NCBI GenBank assembly: GCA_965279125.1
Contig: CBDIHL010000044.1
Span: forward strand, 310,001 to 374,000
Source of the DNA: Dinoroseobacter sp965279125
GTDB lineage: Bacteria; Pseudomonadota; Alphaproteobacteria; Rhodobacterales; Rhodobacteraceae
DNA length: 64,000 nt
Direction of reading: 5' to 3'
Position numbers and translations under genes: made by a program. Positions 52,347 to 61,161 of this stretch are shown here, piece after piece. Under the pieces are notes generated by a model that worked only from the letters and a program-made list of their open reading frames with translations, did not search any database and was not told the origin of the DNA. Positions within the stretch are counted from its first letter, which is position 1; each line of letters begins with the position of its first letter.

Positions 52347-53002
52347 TCACGCTTGCCGAGCTGGACCGCGACGCCGCTGCACGTGACCTGACGGTTCTTG
52401 GCGCGCTCTCGATTGAAGGTGATGCCGATGCGCCAAGAGGTATGGCGCGGCTGGTCCTGCTTGGGCCTGCGCCTCATACGTTCTGGCGCGCGTTTCAAGA
52501 CAGTGCCGAGGGCCAAGATGGCGCGCCCGATCCCATAGATCGCTGGTCGCGCCGCGTGATTGGCACATGGGCCTGCGAACGCGGCGGCAAGGCGCTGTTT
52601 CCGTTTGGCGGACCGCCCTTTCGCCCGTTCCTGAGATGGGCGGTGGACAGCGGGCGTGCCTGGTCGTCGCCCGTGGGCGCGCTGGTGCATGACACGTTTG
52701 GACTGATGGTCAGCTACCGCGGCGCGCTGGCGGTGCCGGATGCGTTTGAGCTGCCGGAGACCCCGCCGAAACCCTGTGACACGTGCTTGGATCAGCCGTG
52801 TTTGACGGCTTGTCCGGTGGGTGCATTGGGTAACGAACCCTACGATGTGCCGACCTGCAAGTCACATATCGCCTCGCCAGAGGGCGCGGATTGCATTGGC
52901 CAAGGCTGCCGCGTGCGCCGCGCCTGTCCATTAAGCCTTGGCGCGGGCCGCGATCCGGCGCAATCTGCCTATCACATGTCGCTGTTTCTGGGATCCACAT
53001 GA
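52343..53002 (+). CDS. ferredoxin-like 4Fe-4S protein
   Basis: A 219-residue protein. The C-terminal third has CDTCLDQPCLTACPVGAL followed by later cysteines in TCKSHI, DCIGQGCRVRRACPL, consistent with two iron-sulfur clusters of the type found at the C-terminus of QueG and reductive dehalogenases. The N-terminal 140 residues (FWRAFQDSAEG, DRWSRRVIG, GLMVSYRGAL) resemble the accessory part of that family. Role unknown; alphaproteobacteria commonly carry it next to argB. It is coupled to argB and to sixA. Confidence 0.72.
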   Translation: MITLAELDRDAAARDLTVLGALSIEGDADAPRGMARLVLLGPAPHTFWRAFQDSAEGQDGAPDPIDRWSRRVIGTWACERGGKALFPFGGPPFRPFLRWAVDSGRAWSSPVGALVHDTFGLMVSYRGALAVPDAFELPETPPKPCDTCLDQPCLTACPVGALGNEPYDVPTCKSHIASPEGADCIGQGCRVRRACPLSLGAGRDPAQSAYHMSLFLGST

Positions 53003-53490
53003 AAACGCTTCTGCTGCTGCGCCACGCGAAATCGAGCTGGGGCAATCCCGATCTACCAGACCATGACCGGGCGCTGAACAAGCGCGGGCAACGGGCTGCG
53101 GGGCTTATGGGCGACTGGATCAAGGCGCAAGGGTTGGTACCGACCGAGGCGTACGTGTCCGACGCACGCCGCACCGTGGAGACATGGGAGCGGCTTGGCT
53201 TGCAGATGGCCCCAACGATTACCGGCGCCCTTTACCACGCCACCCCGCAAGCGCTTCTGGACATTGTGATGAGTGCGGCCAGCGAGACCATCCTGCTGCT
53301 GGGCCATAACCCCGGAATTGGACTGCTGGCCGAGGCGATTGTCGAGACAGCGCCTTTCCATGACCGCTTCGATCAATACCCGACCGCCGCCTTGCTCGTG
53401 GCGAAATTCGACATTGCCGATTGGGGCCAGCTGGCACTGCATACCGGCCAAGTCGCCCATTTCGTGACACCCCACGATCTGGCCGAGTAA
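52999..53490 (+). CDS. sixA: SixA-like histidine phosphatase
   Basis: A 163-residue phosphohistidine phosphatase of the histidine-phosphatase superfamily. LLLRHAKSSWGN has the catalytic RHA(K) motif at residues 8-11, and LLLGHNPGIG contains the second catalytic His. SixA in E. coli acts on phosphorylated HPt domains or PtsO. It overlaps the ferredoxin gene by four bases and ends at a strong terminator. Confidence 0.88.
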   Translation: MKTLLLLRHAKSSWGNPDLPDHDRALNKRGQRAAGLMGDWIKAQGLVPTEAYVSDARRTVETWERLGLQMAPTITGALYHATPQALLDIVMSAASETILLLGHNPGIGLLAEAIVETAPFHDRFDQYPTAALLVAKFDIADWGQLALHTGQVAHFVTPHDLAE

Positions 53491-53497
53491 CGCAAAA

Positions 53498-53519
53498 GGC
53501 CGCGCCCGAAAGCGCGGCC
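53498..53519. terminator. terminator between sixA and aapP
   Basis: Perfect GGCCGCGC/GCGCGGCC stem (53498-53505, 53512-53519) with a CCGAAA loop. It lies between two convergent genes and has A-rich sequence on the sixA side, serving aapP and possibly both. Confidence 0.75.
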
Positions 53520-53540
53520 CCTGCAAGATTTTCACAGAAT

Positions 53541-54338
53541 TTAGTGGCCGAGGATCTGGCTGAGGAACAGCTGTGTGCGCTCGGATTTGGGGTTCAGGAA
53601 GAACTCCTCCGGCTCGTTCTGTTCCACGATCTGACCTTGGTCCATGAAGATCACGCGGTCGGCGACCTGACGGGCAAAGCCCATCTCGTGGGTCACACAG
53701 ATCATCGTCATGCCCTCTTCCGCGAGCTCGATCATGGTGTCGAGCACCTCCTTGATCATCTCGGGGTCAAGCGCCGATGTCGGCTCGTCGAACAGCATGA
53801 TGCGCGGCTTCATGCACAGCGAGCGCGCGATGGCCACACGCTGCTGCTGACCACCGGACAACTGACCGGGATACTTTCCAGCCTGCTCGGGGATCTTCAC
53901 CTTCGTGAGGAAGTGCATCGCGATCTCTTCGGCTTCGCGCTTGGGTGTCTTGCGCACCCAGATCTGCGCCAGCGTGCAGATTTCCAGGATCGTCAGGTGT
54001 GGGAACAAGTTGAAGCTTTGGAACACCATGCCCACTTCGGAGCGGATCTTGTCGATGTTCTTCAGGTCCGACGACAGAAGCGTGCCATCCACGGTGATGG
54101 AGCCCTGCTGATGCTCCTCCAACGCGTTGACGCAGCGGATCAGCGTGGATTTGCCCGAGCCCGAAGGCCCGCACACCACGATCCGCTCGCCTTGATAGAC
54201 GGTCAGGTCGATGTCGCGCAGCACATGGAATGTGCCATACCACTTGTTCATGTTGACGATTTCAATCGCCACTTCATCCGACATTTGTGCCTTGGAGCGG
54301 CCCGTCGGTGCGGTTGTCGATGCGGCTGTGTCAGTCAT
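53541..54338 (-). CDS. aapP: general L-amino acid ABC transporter ATP-binding protein
   Basis: A 265-residue ATPase of the polar amino-acid family. Walker A is CGPSGSGKSTLIRCVNALEE, signature LSGGQQQRVAIARSL, Walker B RIMLFDEPTSALDPE and switch His VTHEMGFAR. It is the last gene of aapJ-aapQ-aapM-aapP and matches AapP of Rhizobium and BztD of Rhodobacter. The cassette provides energy for uptake of glutamate, aspartate and related amino acids. Confidence 0.93.
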   Translation of the reverse strand: MTDTAASTTAPTGRSKAQMSDEVAIEIVNMNKWYGTFHVLRDIDLTVYQGERIVVCGPSGSGKSTLIRCVNALEEHQQGSITVDGTLLSSDLKNIDKIRSEVGMVFQSFNLFPHLTILEICTLAQIWVRKTPKREAEEIAMHFLTKVKIPEQAGKYPGQLSGGQQQRVAIARSLCMKPRIMLFDEPTSALDPEMIKEVLDTMIELAEEGMTMICVTHEMGFARQVADRVIFMDQGQIVEQNEPEEFFLNPKSERTQLFLSQILGH

Positions 54339-54352
54339 TGATCACACCTTTC

Positions 54353-55656
54353 TTAGCGTTTGTCGGTTGCGAGCTGACGCTCGAGCCACTGCGAATATTG
54401 CGAAATGCCGTAGCAGATGACGAAGAACAGAAGCGCTGCGAAAACGAAGAGCTCCCAGTAAACGCCATTCCAATCTGTCGAAGACAGGATCGGGCCACGC
54501 ACCATGCCGACGAGGTCGAACATAGAGATCACCGAAACCAGCGTCGTGTCTTTGAACAGACCCACCGCCACGTTCACGATCCCCGGAATGGAGATCTTGA
54601 GCGCTTGTGGCAGGATGATCAGACGCATGGCTTGCGCGTAATCGAGGCCAAGGCTGTCGGCGGCTTCGTACTGGCCTGTCGGCAAGGCCGCCAAGCCCCC
54701 CCGGATCACTTCGGCGATATAGGCCGCAGCGAACAGCGTAATCATGATGATCACGCGCAGAACCAGATCGAAGTTCGATCCAGGTGGCAGGAAGTAGGCG
54801 AGAACCACGTTGGCCACGAACAACAGCGTGATCAAAGGCACGCCGCGCACGAACTCGATGAAGACCACGCAAATCCACTTGATGATCGGCATGTCGGACT
54901 GACGCCCAAGGCCAACACGATCCCCAACGGCAAGGCCAAGGACAAGCAGACCACGCCGAGGATCATGTTCAGCATGAAGCCGCCGACCTGACGGCTTTCC
55001 ACAGACTCAAGCCCAATTGGGATTGCTGACGCCAATGTCGGTGTCACGAACCCGCTGACCCACCAGAAGACCAACGCCCCGATCACACCGCCAAAGAAGG
55101 CGGCGGCAAAGGACGTTGTGATGAATTGGCGGTAGACCAAATAGCCCACCACGAAGCCCGCAAGCGCCATGATTGGCACCCAGATGCTGCCGCCCCACAC
55201 CAAGAAGAAGGCGATGAAGGGATAGAGACCCGTGAAGATCAGAAGCTGGCGCGGCAGTTTGTAGAACATGACCGGCGCGAATGCGACAAACAGCAGGATG
55301 AAGGCCAGTGTGGGCCGCCAGTAAGCATCCGTCGGATAAGCAAAGCCGAACAGAAGCTGGTTCCAGCGTTCGGTCAGGACGGCAAAGCAGCCGCCTGTGG
55401 TTCCGTCCAGAATCTCGCGGCAATGCCGGATCGAATCTGCCTGCCAGATGCCGTTCATCAGCCACGGCAACGAGCCCGCCAGCAGGACATAGATCGCCCA
55501 AAGCGACAGCAAGGTCAGGATGCCATTCGCAACCGACGAGAACAGGTTCTCGCGCAGCCACTTGATGATGCCACGCTCACCGAGCGGGGGAAGCCGCTCG
55601 GGCAGCGTGTCGTGTCGCACGAAGGCGACGTTGGAGTGGGCGTTCTTATCGCTCAT
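54353..55656 (-). CDS. aapM: general L-amino acid ABC transporter permease AapM/BztC (frameshift near 54905)
   Basis: About 434 residues after correction. The first frame has the N-terminal helices and a long membrane region ending PLGIVLALG; one missing base near 54904-54906 then shifts to DMPIIKWICVVFIEFVRGVPLITLLF, the conserved HisM-type permease start, and EAADSLGLDYAQAMRLIILPQ, the EAA loop contacting AapP. Family proteins read smoothly through LALGRQSD at this junction. Sequencing error is likely. The start at 55656 is one base after the aapQ stop. Confidence 0.88.
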
Positions 55657-55657
55657 C

Positions 55658-56878
55658 TCAGCGCTCCTTCAGCTTAACGGCGTTGTTATAGACGTTCATG
55701 ATCGCGGAGATCCCGAGACTGATGACCAAGTAGAACAGCATCAACAACAAGATCGCCTCGATCGCCCGACCCGTTTGGTTCAGAGTGATGCCACCCAACG
55801 TGCTGGTGATGTCCATATAGCCAACTGCAATCGCCAGTGACGAGTTCTTCGTCAGGTTGAGGTATTGCGAGATCAGCGGCGGGATGATGACGCGCAACGC
55901 CTGCGGCAGTACAACGAGGTTCATGATGCGATTGGGACGCATCCCCAAAGCCCCTGCAGCCTCCGTCTGACCTTGCGAGATCGCGACGATCCCCGCCCGG
56001 ACGTTTTCCGCGATGAACGCGCCCGTGTAGATCGACAGCGCGAACCACAAAGCAATCAACGACCCGCGCACCTGAATGCCGCCTTGGAAGTTGAACCCTT
56101 GCAAAGATGGATAATCCAAACCAATTGGACGTCCCATGATGAAGAACATCAGGATCGTCGGCACGAAGAAGATCACCAGTGACGGCCAGCCCATCGGCAG
56201 CAAGCGTCCGGTGTCATAGAGCACCTTGGTCGCGTAGCGGCGATAGGCGAACATGCCAATAATCGACAGGATGAATGTGATGACCACGATCATCGAGCCC
56301 GCTTCCCAGATCGGCGCAGGCATGTAGACGCCCCGGTTCGTGAAGGCGAAAGATCCAAACAACATCACCGAGTCCGGATCAGCGCCGCGGAAATCCCGTG
56401 GCGCGGGCATCGAGACGGTCATGATCGAAAAAATGATCAGGATCCAAATCAGCACCGGCACGTTGCGGAACGCTTCGACATAGACCGCCATCAGTTTGGC
56501 GACGACCCAGTTCTTGGACAGACGCAAAACGCCTGCGATAACGCCAAGGATTGTCGCGGTCACACAGCCCAAGAAGGCCACAATCAGCGTGTTGAGCGCC
56601 CCGACAAAGGCCGCACGCAAATGCGTGTCTTGGCTGTCGAATGAAATCGGGCGCTGGTTGATGTCGTATCCCGCAGCGGTGCCAAGGAAATCGTATGAAA
56701 TGTCCTGACCCAAATTTTCCAGGTTCGTCACCGCATTGGAAATCAGCCACCCGATAAACAGAACAAGGCCCATCAAGGCAAGAAATTGGAAGGTCAGCGA
56801 ACGATAGCGCGTATCGTTGATCAACATGCCCAGCGAAAAACTTGAGCGTGGTGGAAGGTCGTCAGTGATATTGCTCAT
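55658..56878 (-). CDS. aapQ: general L-amino acid ABC transporter permease AapQ/BztB
   Basis: A 406-residue permease with about eight helices. It has the family's long periplasmic insert (residues about 55-100, DINQRPISFDSQDTHLRAAF) and the EAA loop GQTEAAGALGMRPNRIMNLVVLPQALRVIIP in the C-terminal half (given as motif positions about 310-340). It pairs with AapM to form the transmembrane pore. ATG at 56878 is preferred; an in-frame ATG at 56893 is possible. A hairpin separates it from aapJ. Confidence 0.92.
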   Translation of the reverse strand: MSNITDDLPPRSSFSLGMLINDTRYRSLTFQFLALMGLVLFIGWLISNAVTNLENLGQDISYDFLGTAAGYDINQRPISFDSQDTHLRAAFVGALNTLIVAFLGCVTATILGVIAGVLRLSKNWVVAKLMAVYVEAFRNVPVLIWILIIFSIMTVSMPAPRDFRGADPDSVMLFGSFAFTNRGVYMPAPIWEAGSMIVVITFILSIIGMFAYRRYATKVLYDTGRLLPMGWPSLVIFFVPTILMFFIMGRPIGLDYPSLQGFNFQGGIQVRGSLIALWFALSIYTGAFIAENVRAGIVAISQGQTEAAGALGMRPNRIMNLVVLPQALRVIIPPLISQYLNLTKNSSLAIAVGYMDITSTLGGITLNQTGRAIEAILLLMLFYLVISLGISAIMNVYNNAVKLKER

Positions 56879-56968
56879 GCCAGCAGTCCCCATGGCACCA
56901 AATACAATGTGGCAGGCATCAGACGGCCTGTCTCAGACATTGCATGAAGCGAATAGAATAAAGATACA

Positions 56969-56997
56969 AAAAGGGCGCGACTGAGTCGCGCCCTTTT
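56969..56997 (-). promoter_or_regulatory. intercistronic hairpin between aapJ and aapQ
   Basis: Perfect 12-base stem (56969-56980 with 56986-56997), five-base loop, T-run on the transcribed strand. This likely stabilises the aapJ mRNA and partly terminates transcription, giving excess binding protein over permease, as known for many SBP operons. Confidence 0.75.
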
Positions 56998-57010
56998 CTA
57001 CTGTCAGGAC

Positions 57011-58027
57011 TTACCGGAAGGGCGGGCTGTAGAGCAGGCCGCCGTCTTTCCACTGAGCGTTGAGACCGCGGCTCAGACCGATTGGAGTTGCCTCACCGAT
57101 GTTGCTCTCAAAGATCTCACCGTAGTTGCCGCCGACCATGATGGCGCGCTTGGCCCACTCGGCGTCAAGACCGATCATGGCACCCAGCTCACCCTCGGTG
57201 CCGAGGATACGGTTAATCTCTGGGTTGTCGGACCCTGCGCCCAACTCACCGATGTTTGCCGATGTGATACCCAGCTCTTCTGCCGAGATAAGTGCGTTCA
57301 GTGTCCAGCGCACGATATCGCCCCACTCGTTGTCGCCGTGGCGGACAAGCGGACCAAGCGGCTCTTTGGAGACGATTTCCGGCAGAACGACGTGGTCACC
57401 TGGGTTCTCGAAGTTGGCGCGCGTTGCGGCCAGACCCGAGGCGTCTGTGGTGTAGACGTCACATGCGCCAGCAAGATACTGCTGCTGTGCTTCTGCGTTG
57501 GTCTCGATCGGAACCGGATCGTAGGACATGTTGTTCGACCGGAAGAAGTCCGCCAGGTTCAGCTCGGTGGTTGTACCGGTCTGGATGCAGACAGTCGCGC
57601 CGTCGAGTTCAGTTGCCGACGAAACGCCCAGCTCGCGTGGCACCATGAAGCCTTGGCCGTCATAGTAGTTGATGCCGACAAATTCGAACTTCAGGTCGTT
57701 GTCACGGCTAAAGGTCCAGGTCGTGTTGCGCGACAGCATGTCGATCTCGCCAGCGGCAAGCGCTGTGAAGCGGGTCTTACCCGTCAGCGAAACGAACTCA
57801 ACCGCATTGGCGTCGCCAAGCACAGCAGCTGCAACGGCACGGCAAAGTGCAACGTCAAAGCCACCCCAAACGCCATCGGCGTCAGGTGCTGCGAAACCAA
57901 CAAGACCGGTGTTCACACCGCAGTTCAGCATGCCACGCGCTTTGACGTCGTCGAGTGTCGACGCGGCAGCAGCGCCCGCGGCAAGGCTGGCAGCAGCCAT
58001 AGTACCGAAGAGTACAGATTTTTTCAT
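57011..58027 (-). CDS. aapJ: general L-amino acid-binding periplasmic protein AapJ/BztA
   Basis: A 338-residue periplasmic binding protein with a signal peptide (KKSVLFGTMAAASLAAGAAA, cleaved near residue 22). The SBP_bac_3 fold begins VKARGMLNCGVNTGLVGFAAPD; the segment LTGKTRFTALAAGEIDMLSRNTTWTFSRD (about residues 80-108) is the specific AapJ/BztA signature with ligand-contacting Arg. GAGGT precedes the ATG. It is the first and probably most strongly expressed gene of the operon. Confidence 0.93.
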   Translation of the reverse strand: MKKSVLFGTMAAASLAAGAAAASTLDDVKARGMLNCGVNTGLVGFAAPDADGVWGGFDVALCRAVAAAVLGDANAVEFVSLTGKTRFTALAAGEIDMLSRNTTWTFSRDNDLKFEFVGINYYDGQGFMVPRELGVSSATELDGATVCIQTGTTTELNLADFFRSNNMSYDPVPIETNAEAQQQYLAGACDVYTTDASGLAATRANFENPGDHVVLPEIVSKEPLGPLVRHGDNEWGDIVRWTLNALISAEELGITSANIGELGAGSDNPEINRILGTEGELGAMIGLDAEWAKRAIMVGGNYGEIFESNIGEATPIGLSRGLNAQWKDGGLLYSPPFR

Positions 58028-58324
58028 AGTTACCTCTATCCTGATGGATCACCCGCTTATGCGGATGAAGTCGTAAGCCCTGTTGACCGGGCGTAGGCCT
58101 GATATAGGGCAAAACCCGTTCAAGCGCACCTTAATTGGGCAAATTCGCCGCAGGGCGTCAAGGGGATGCTTGAGAAACAATGCGTCGCGCTACAAATTGA
58201 GCCGCTAAATTATTGAAATGCTTTTAATTTACGCATCTTGTGCGCCCCACTAGTGCAGGCTGACGCAGCGCTAGAATTCGCCTCAAAGTTGTGCATACAT
58301 CTGCATACAAGAAACTCTGACATC
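58028..58324. other. promoter region of aapJ, no gene seen
   Basis: About 300 bases between aapJ and the ATP12 gene, containing the aapJ Shine-Dalgarno and presumably its promoter, in GC-average to AT-rich sequence. No convincing ORF, long inverted repeat or terminator was identified. Confidence 0.6.
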
Positions 58325-59044
58325 TTAATCCGGAAAATGAGCCGCCATCGCATACACCTCATAGCCCCGCAGAAAGTCCGCGCGCTTGATTCTCGCCAAG
58401 GCCTCGGCCTCGTCATCGGCGCCCCATTGCTCGATCTGCCACAACTCGTCGAGCCGCGATGCCTCCCACGCATCTGCGGCGCTGAGCGCCTCTTTGACGA
58501 CAGCCAAGGCCAGCACAAGAGACCCGGATATCGTGATCAGATCGTGTATCCCGGTCAGCTGAAACGCGGTCATCGCCTCCAACTCTGCGCGTAATTTCGC
58601 GGTCGCCGCAGCCTCCTGCGCCACGGGGATCACCCCTTGCGTCGTGCGCAACCGCGCCCCAAGCGTGTCTTCGGCCCAATCAAGCCATGGCTGCCACACG
58701 TCGTGTTGACGCGCGACCAACCCCTCGGGCCGCTCCGCCCGGTAGCACAGCAGATCGCTTTCGCCATAAGCGGCAAGTATCGCGATCACATCGGCCCGTT
58801 GTGGCGTCACCTTATCCAGCGCCGAATTCGCCGCGCGTGTCAGCGGCATCACATTGGGGTCAACCGTCTCGTCCACCGCGCGCCATTCCTCGGCCACTGC
58901 ATCGGCAAAGGCACGCGTGGGCATTGTCATGACGGATTTCAGCGGCGTGCGCACCGGACGCCCATCCAGCGCAACCCCGAACCCACCGTCCACCTCGGTC
59001 ACACCGACCCGCGACCAGAACTTCTTCGCGGTCCAACCTGTCAT
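58325..59044 (-). CDS. ATP12-family F1-ATPase assembly chaperone
   Basis: A 239-residue protein. The N-terminal beta domain contains VALDGRPVRTPLKSVMTMPT, and the helical part has EWRAVDETVDPNVMPLTRAANSALDKV (two blocks) and YGESDLLCYRAERPEGL, the ATP12 signature. It chaperones the F1 alpha subunit in mitochondria and alphaproteobacteria. It overlaps the HAD gene by four bases as last gene of the crcB-Rlu-HAD-ATP12 operon. Confidence 0.9.
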   Translation of the reverse strand: MTGWTAKKFWSRVGVTEVDGGFGVALDGRPVRTPLKSVMTMPTRAFADAVAEEWRAVDETVDPNVMPLTRAANSALDKVTPQRADVIAILAAYGESDLLCYRAERPEGLVARQHDVWQPWLDWAEDTLGARLRTTQGVIPVAQEAAATAKLRAELEAMTAFQLTGIHDLITISGSLVLALAVVKEALSAADAWEASRLDELWQIEQWGADDEAEALARIKRADFLRGYEVYAMAAHFPD

Positions 59045-59709
59045 GTCAGCACCCTCGCCTTGTGTAGAAACGGGATCAACTCCCGGAAATCGCTCAGCAC
59101 GCGCGACGCCCCGCAGCCGTGCAAATCTGCCGCCGGGTGGTAGCCCCAATCGACGCCAATCGCCAGCATCCCGGCATTGCGCGCCATGTCCATATCAAAG
59201 GTCGTATCCCCAAGCATCACCGCATCCGACACCTCGACCCCTGCCTCGGACACCGCTTCCTCCAGCATCGATGGATGCGGCTTGGACGGGTGCGTGTCCG
59301 CGGTCTGAACGGTCACAAAAACCTCATGCAGATCGTGGGTGTCCAGTAAGTGGCGCACACCACGCCGAGACTTTCCAGTCGCGATCCCCAGCAAGACATC
59401 CGTGCGAGCGCGCAGGGCAGCGAGCGTCTCAAGCGTGTGCGGATATAGCGGGGCGGCGTCCTCGGTCTGAGACCGCAGCGATGCAAAGCTGCCCCGGTAG
59501 CCATCCACGAGGCGGTCGATCAGCGCGGCATCGCCCTCCGGCACCAGGCGCGCCATGGCTTGCGGCAAGGACAGCCCGACGATGGACAAGATTGCACCGC
59601 GCGACGGGCACTCGAGCCCCTGCCCCGCGAAGGCCCTGCCCATTGCGCCGAGGATATGCGCTTGGCTGTCCACCAAAGTGCCGTCCACATCGAAGATGAT
59701 CAGCTTCAA
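59041..59709 (-). CDS. HAD-IA hydrolase (phosphoglycolate phosphatase-like)
   Basis: A 222-residue phosphatase. Motif I is IIFDVDGTLVDSQAH, motif II IATGKSRRG, motif III PSMLEEA region with Lys upstream, and motif IV VMLGDTTFDMDMARNAG. The cap is the C1 helical type. Substrate likely a small phosphate ester such as phosphoglycolate or a nucleotide; not assignable. Four-base overlaps on both sides. Confidence 0.88.
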   Translation of the reverse strand: MKLIIFDVDGTLVDSQAHILGAMGRAFAGQGLECPSRGAILSIVGLSLPQAMARLVPEGDAALIDRLVDGYRGSFASLRSQTEDAAPLYPHTLETLAALRARTDVLLGIATGKSRRGVRHLLDTHDLHEVFVTVQTADTHPSKPHPSMLEEAVSEAGVEVSDAVMLGDTTFDMDMARNAGMLAIGVDWGYHPAADLHGCGASRVLSDFRELIPFLHKARVLT

Positions 59710-60755
59710 TCCCAGGCATCCTCTGCAAACGGATCAGCAGGCACATCGCGCGCATCCCAGCCGAACTCGGAAAAGGTGCGTCCCATGTGGTCGGGCAGCG
59801 GAGCCACAAGGTTCAGGATCGCGCCGGTCACCGGATGCTCCAGCGTGAGGCTGCGCGCATGGAGGTGCAGCTTTTTGGACATCTCACCGCCCAGCATCGC
59901 CCCCCAGCCATCGCCGAGGTTTTCCTGACCCGATCCGCCGTATTTGCCGTCGCCAATGATCGGATGCCCAAGCTCGGCCATATGGGCACGCAACTGATGG
60001 GTACGCCCGGTCACCGGCACCAACGCAGCCCATGAGACCCGCCGCCCGAGCGCCGACATCACCCAATAATCCGTCGTTGCGCGCTTGGCCCCTTCGGTCT
60101 GCTCGATATCGCGAGGATGGACGCAATGCATCTTCTCGCCCTCGCCCTTGGCCCCGTGACCCGGCGCTTTCACCAGACCAAAGCGCACCGTGCCTTGGCG
60201 CGGATAGGGCACGCCGGCGATGGCGGCCCAGTAGATCTTGCGGGTGTTGCGCGAGCGAAACGCCTCCGTCAGCTGCGCGGCAATCAGGCGTGTGCGCGCC
60301 ATGATCAGGATGCCGGAGGTGTCTTTGTCGAGGCGATGGACAAGGCGCGGGGCTTCCGCCGCGTCGAATTTAAGTGCGTCGGACATCCCGTCGATATGGC
60401 GCGTCATCTTGCTGCCGCCTTGCACTGCAAGGCCAGCAGGCTTGTTCAGCGCCAGGATATAATCGTCGCGGTAGATCACGCAGTCGCGCAGCATGCTGGC
60501 ATCGGCATCACTGACATAGCGCTTTTGCATCTGGGGATCGGGGCCTTCGTCGGGCAGCGGCGGCAAGCGCACGGCTTGGCCCGCCAGCACGCGCGTATTG
60601 GCCTTAACCCGGCCCCCATCGACGCGGATTTCGCCTTTGCGGCACATCTTCTCGATCTTGCCTTGGCCCACATGGGGGAATTTCCGGCGCAGCCAACGAT
60701 CCAAGCGCTGCTCGGTCTCGTCCTCGGTTACGGTTAATGTCTGCACGCCACTCAT
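59706..60755 (-). CDS. RluC/RluD-family 23S rRNA pseudouridine synthase
   Basis: A 349-residue enzyme. An S4 RNA-binding domain occupies about residues 12-75 (RLDRWLRRKFPHVGQGKIEK). The catalytic motif is RLVHRLDKDTSGILIMAR near residue 140, with Asp in HRLDKD. TGRTHQLRAHMAELGHPIIGD is the C-terminal signature. It modifies uridines in 23S rRNA; whether C or D type cannot be told. Operon with crcB upstream by four-base overlap. Confidence 0.92.
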   Translation of the reverse strand: MSGVQTLTVTEDETEQRLDRWLRRKFPHVGQGKIEKMCRKGEIRVDGGRVKANTRVLAGQAVRLPPLPDEGPDPQMQKRYVSDADASMLRDCVIYRDDYILALNKPAGLAVQGGSKMTRHIDGMSDALKFDAAEAPRLVHRLDKDTSGILIMARTRLIAAQLTEAFRSRNTRKIYWAAIAGVPYPRQGTVRFGLVKAPGHGAKGEGEKMHCVHPRDIEQTEGAKRATTDYWVMSALGRRVSWAALVPVTGRTHQLRAHMAELGHPIIGDGKYGGSGQENLGDGWGAMLGGEMSKKLHLHARSLTLEHPVTGAILNLVAPLPDHMGRTFSEFGWDARDVPADPFAEDAWD

Positions 60756-61129
60756 GCGAAAACTCCTCGGGCGATCATCACGCCTGCGATCAGGGCGGCA
60801 ATCGATAAAATGACCGATGCGCCAATGTATAGGGCTGCCTGAGCAACCGCGCCGCGCTCAAACAGCGTAAACGCCTCCAGCGAGAAGGCAGAGAACGTGG
60901 TAAACCCGCCGAGCACACCTGTCATCAACAAGGGCGTCAGATGCGTCAGCCCGCGCGTGCCCAGATAAACCACGCACAGCCCCATCAGAAACGAGCCGAC
61001 GACGTTGACGCTCAGCACACCCAGCGGGAAGCTGGACCCAGCGAAGCGCATCACCGCAAGCCCCACGCCGAAGCGCAGCATTGCCCCGATGGCACCGCCA
61101 ATCCCGACCTGAATGAATGCGTAAAACAT
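60752..61129 (-). CDS. crcB: fluoride ion channel CrcB/Fluc
   Basis: A 125-residue membrane protein with four helices that dimerises to expel fluoride. GGAIGAMLRFGVG is at residues about 9-21, VNVVGSFLMGL gives the conserved Asn, and GVLGGFTTFSAFSLE gives the Phe-box TTFSxF. No fluoride riboswitch was recognised upstream, and it probably starts the operon with the Rlu gene. Confidence 0.93.
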   Translation of the reverse strand: MFYAFIQVGIGGAIGAMLRFGVGLAVMRFAGSSFPLGVLSVNVVGSFLMGLCVVYLGTRGLTHLTPLLMTGVLGGFTTFSAFSLEAFTLFERGAVAQAALYIGASVILSIAALIAGVMIARGVFA

Positions 61130-61161
61130 GGGGCCGCTCTTGGGCCTCGCGCTAGCTCATG

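Noticed and set aside
60752..61160. Fluoride riboswitch before crcB
   Set aside because: No conserved crcB-motif sequence or pseudoknot could be recognised in the 30 bases between rarA and crcB.
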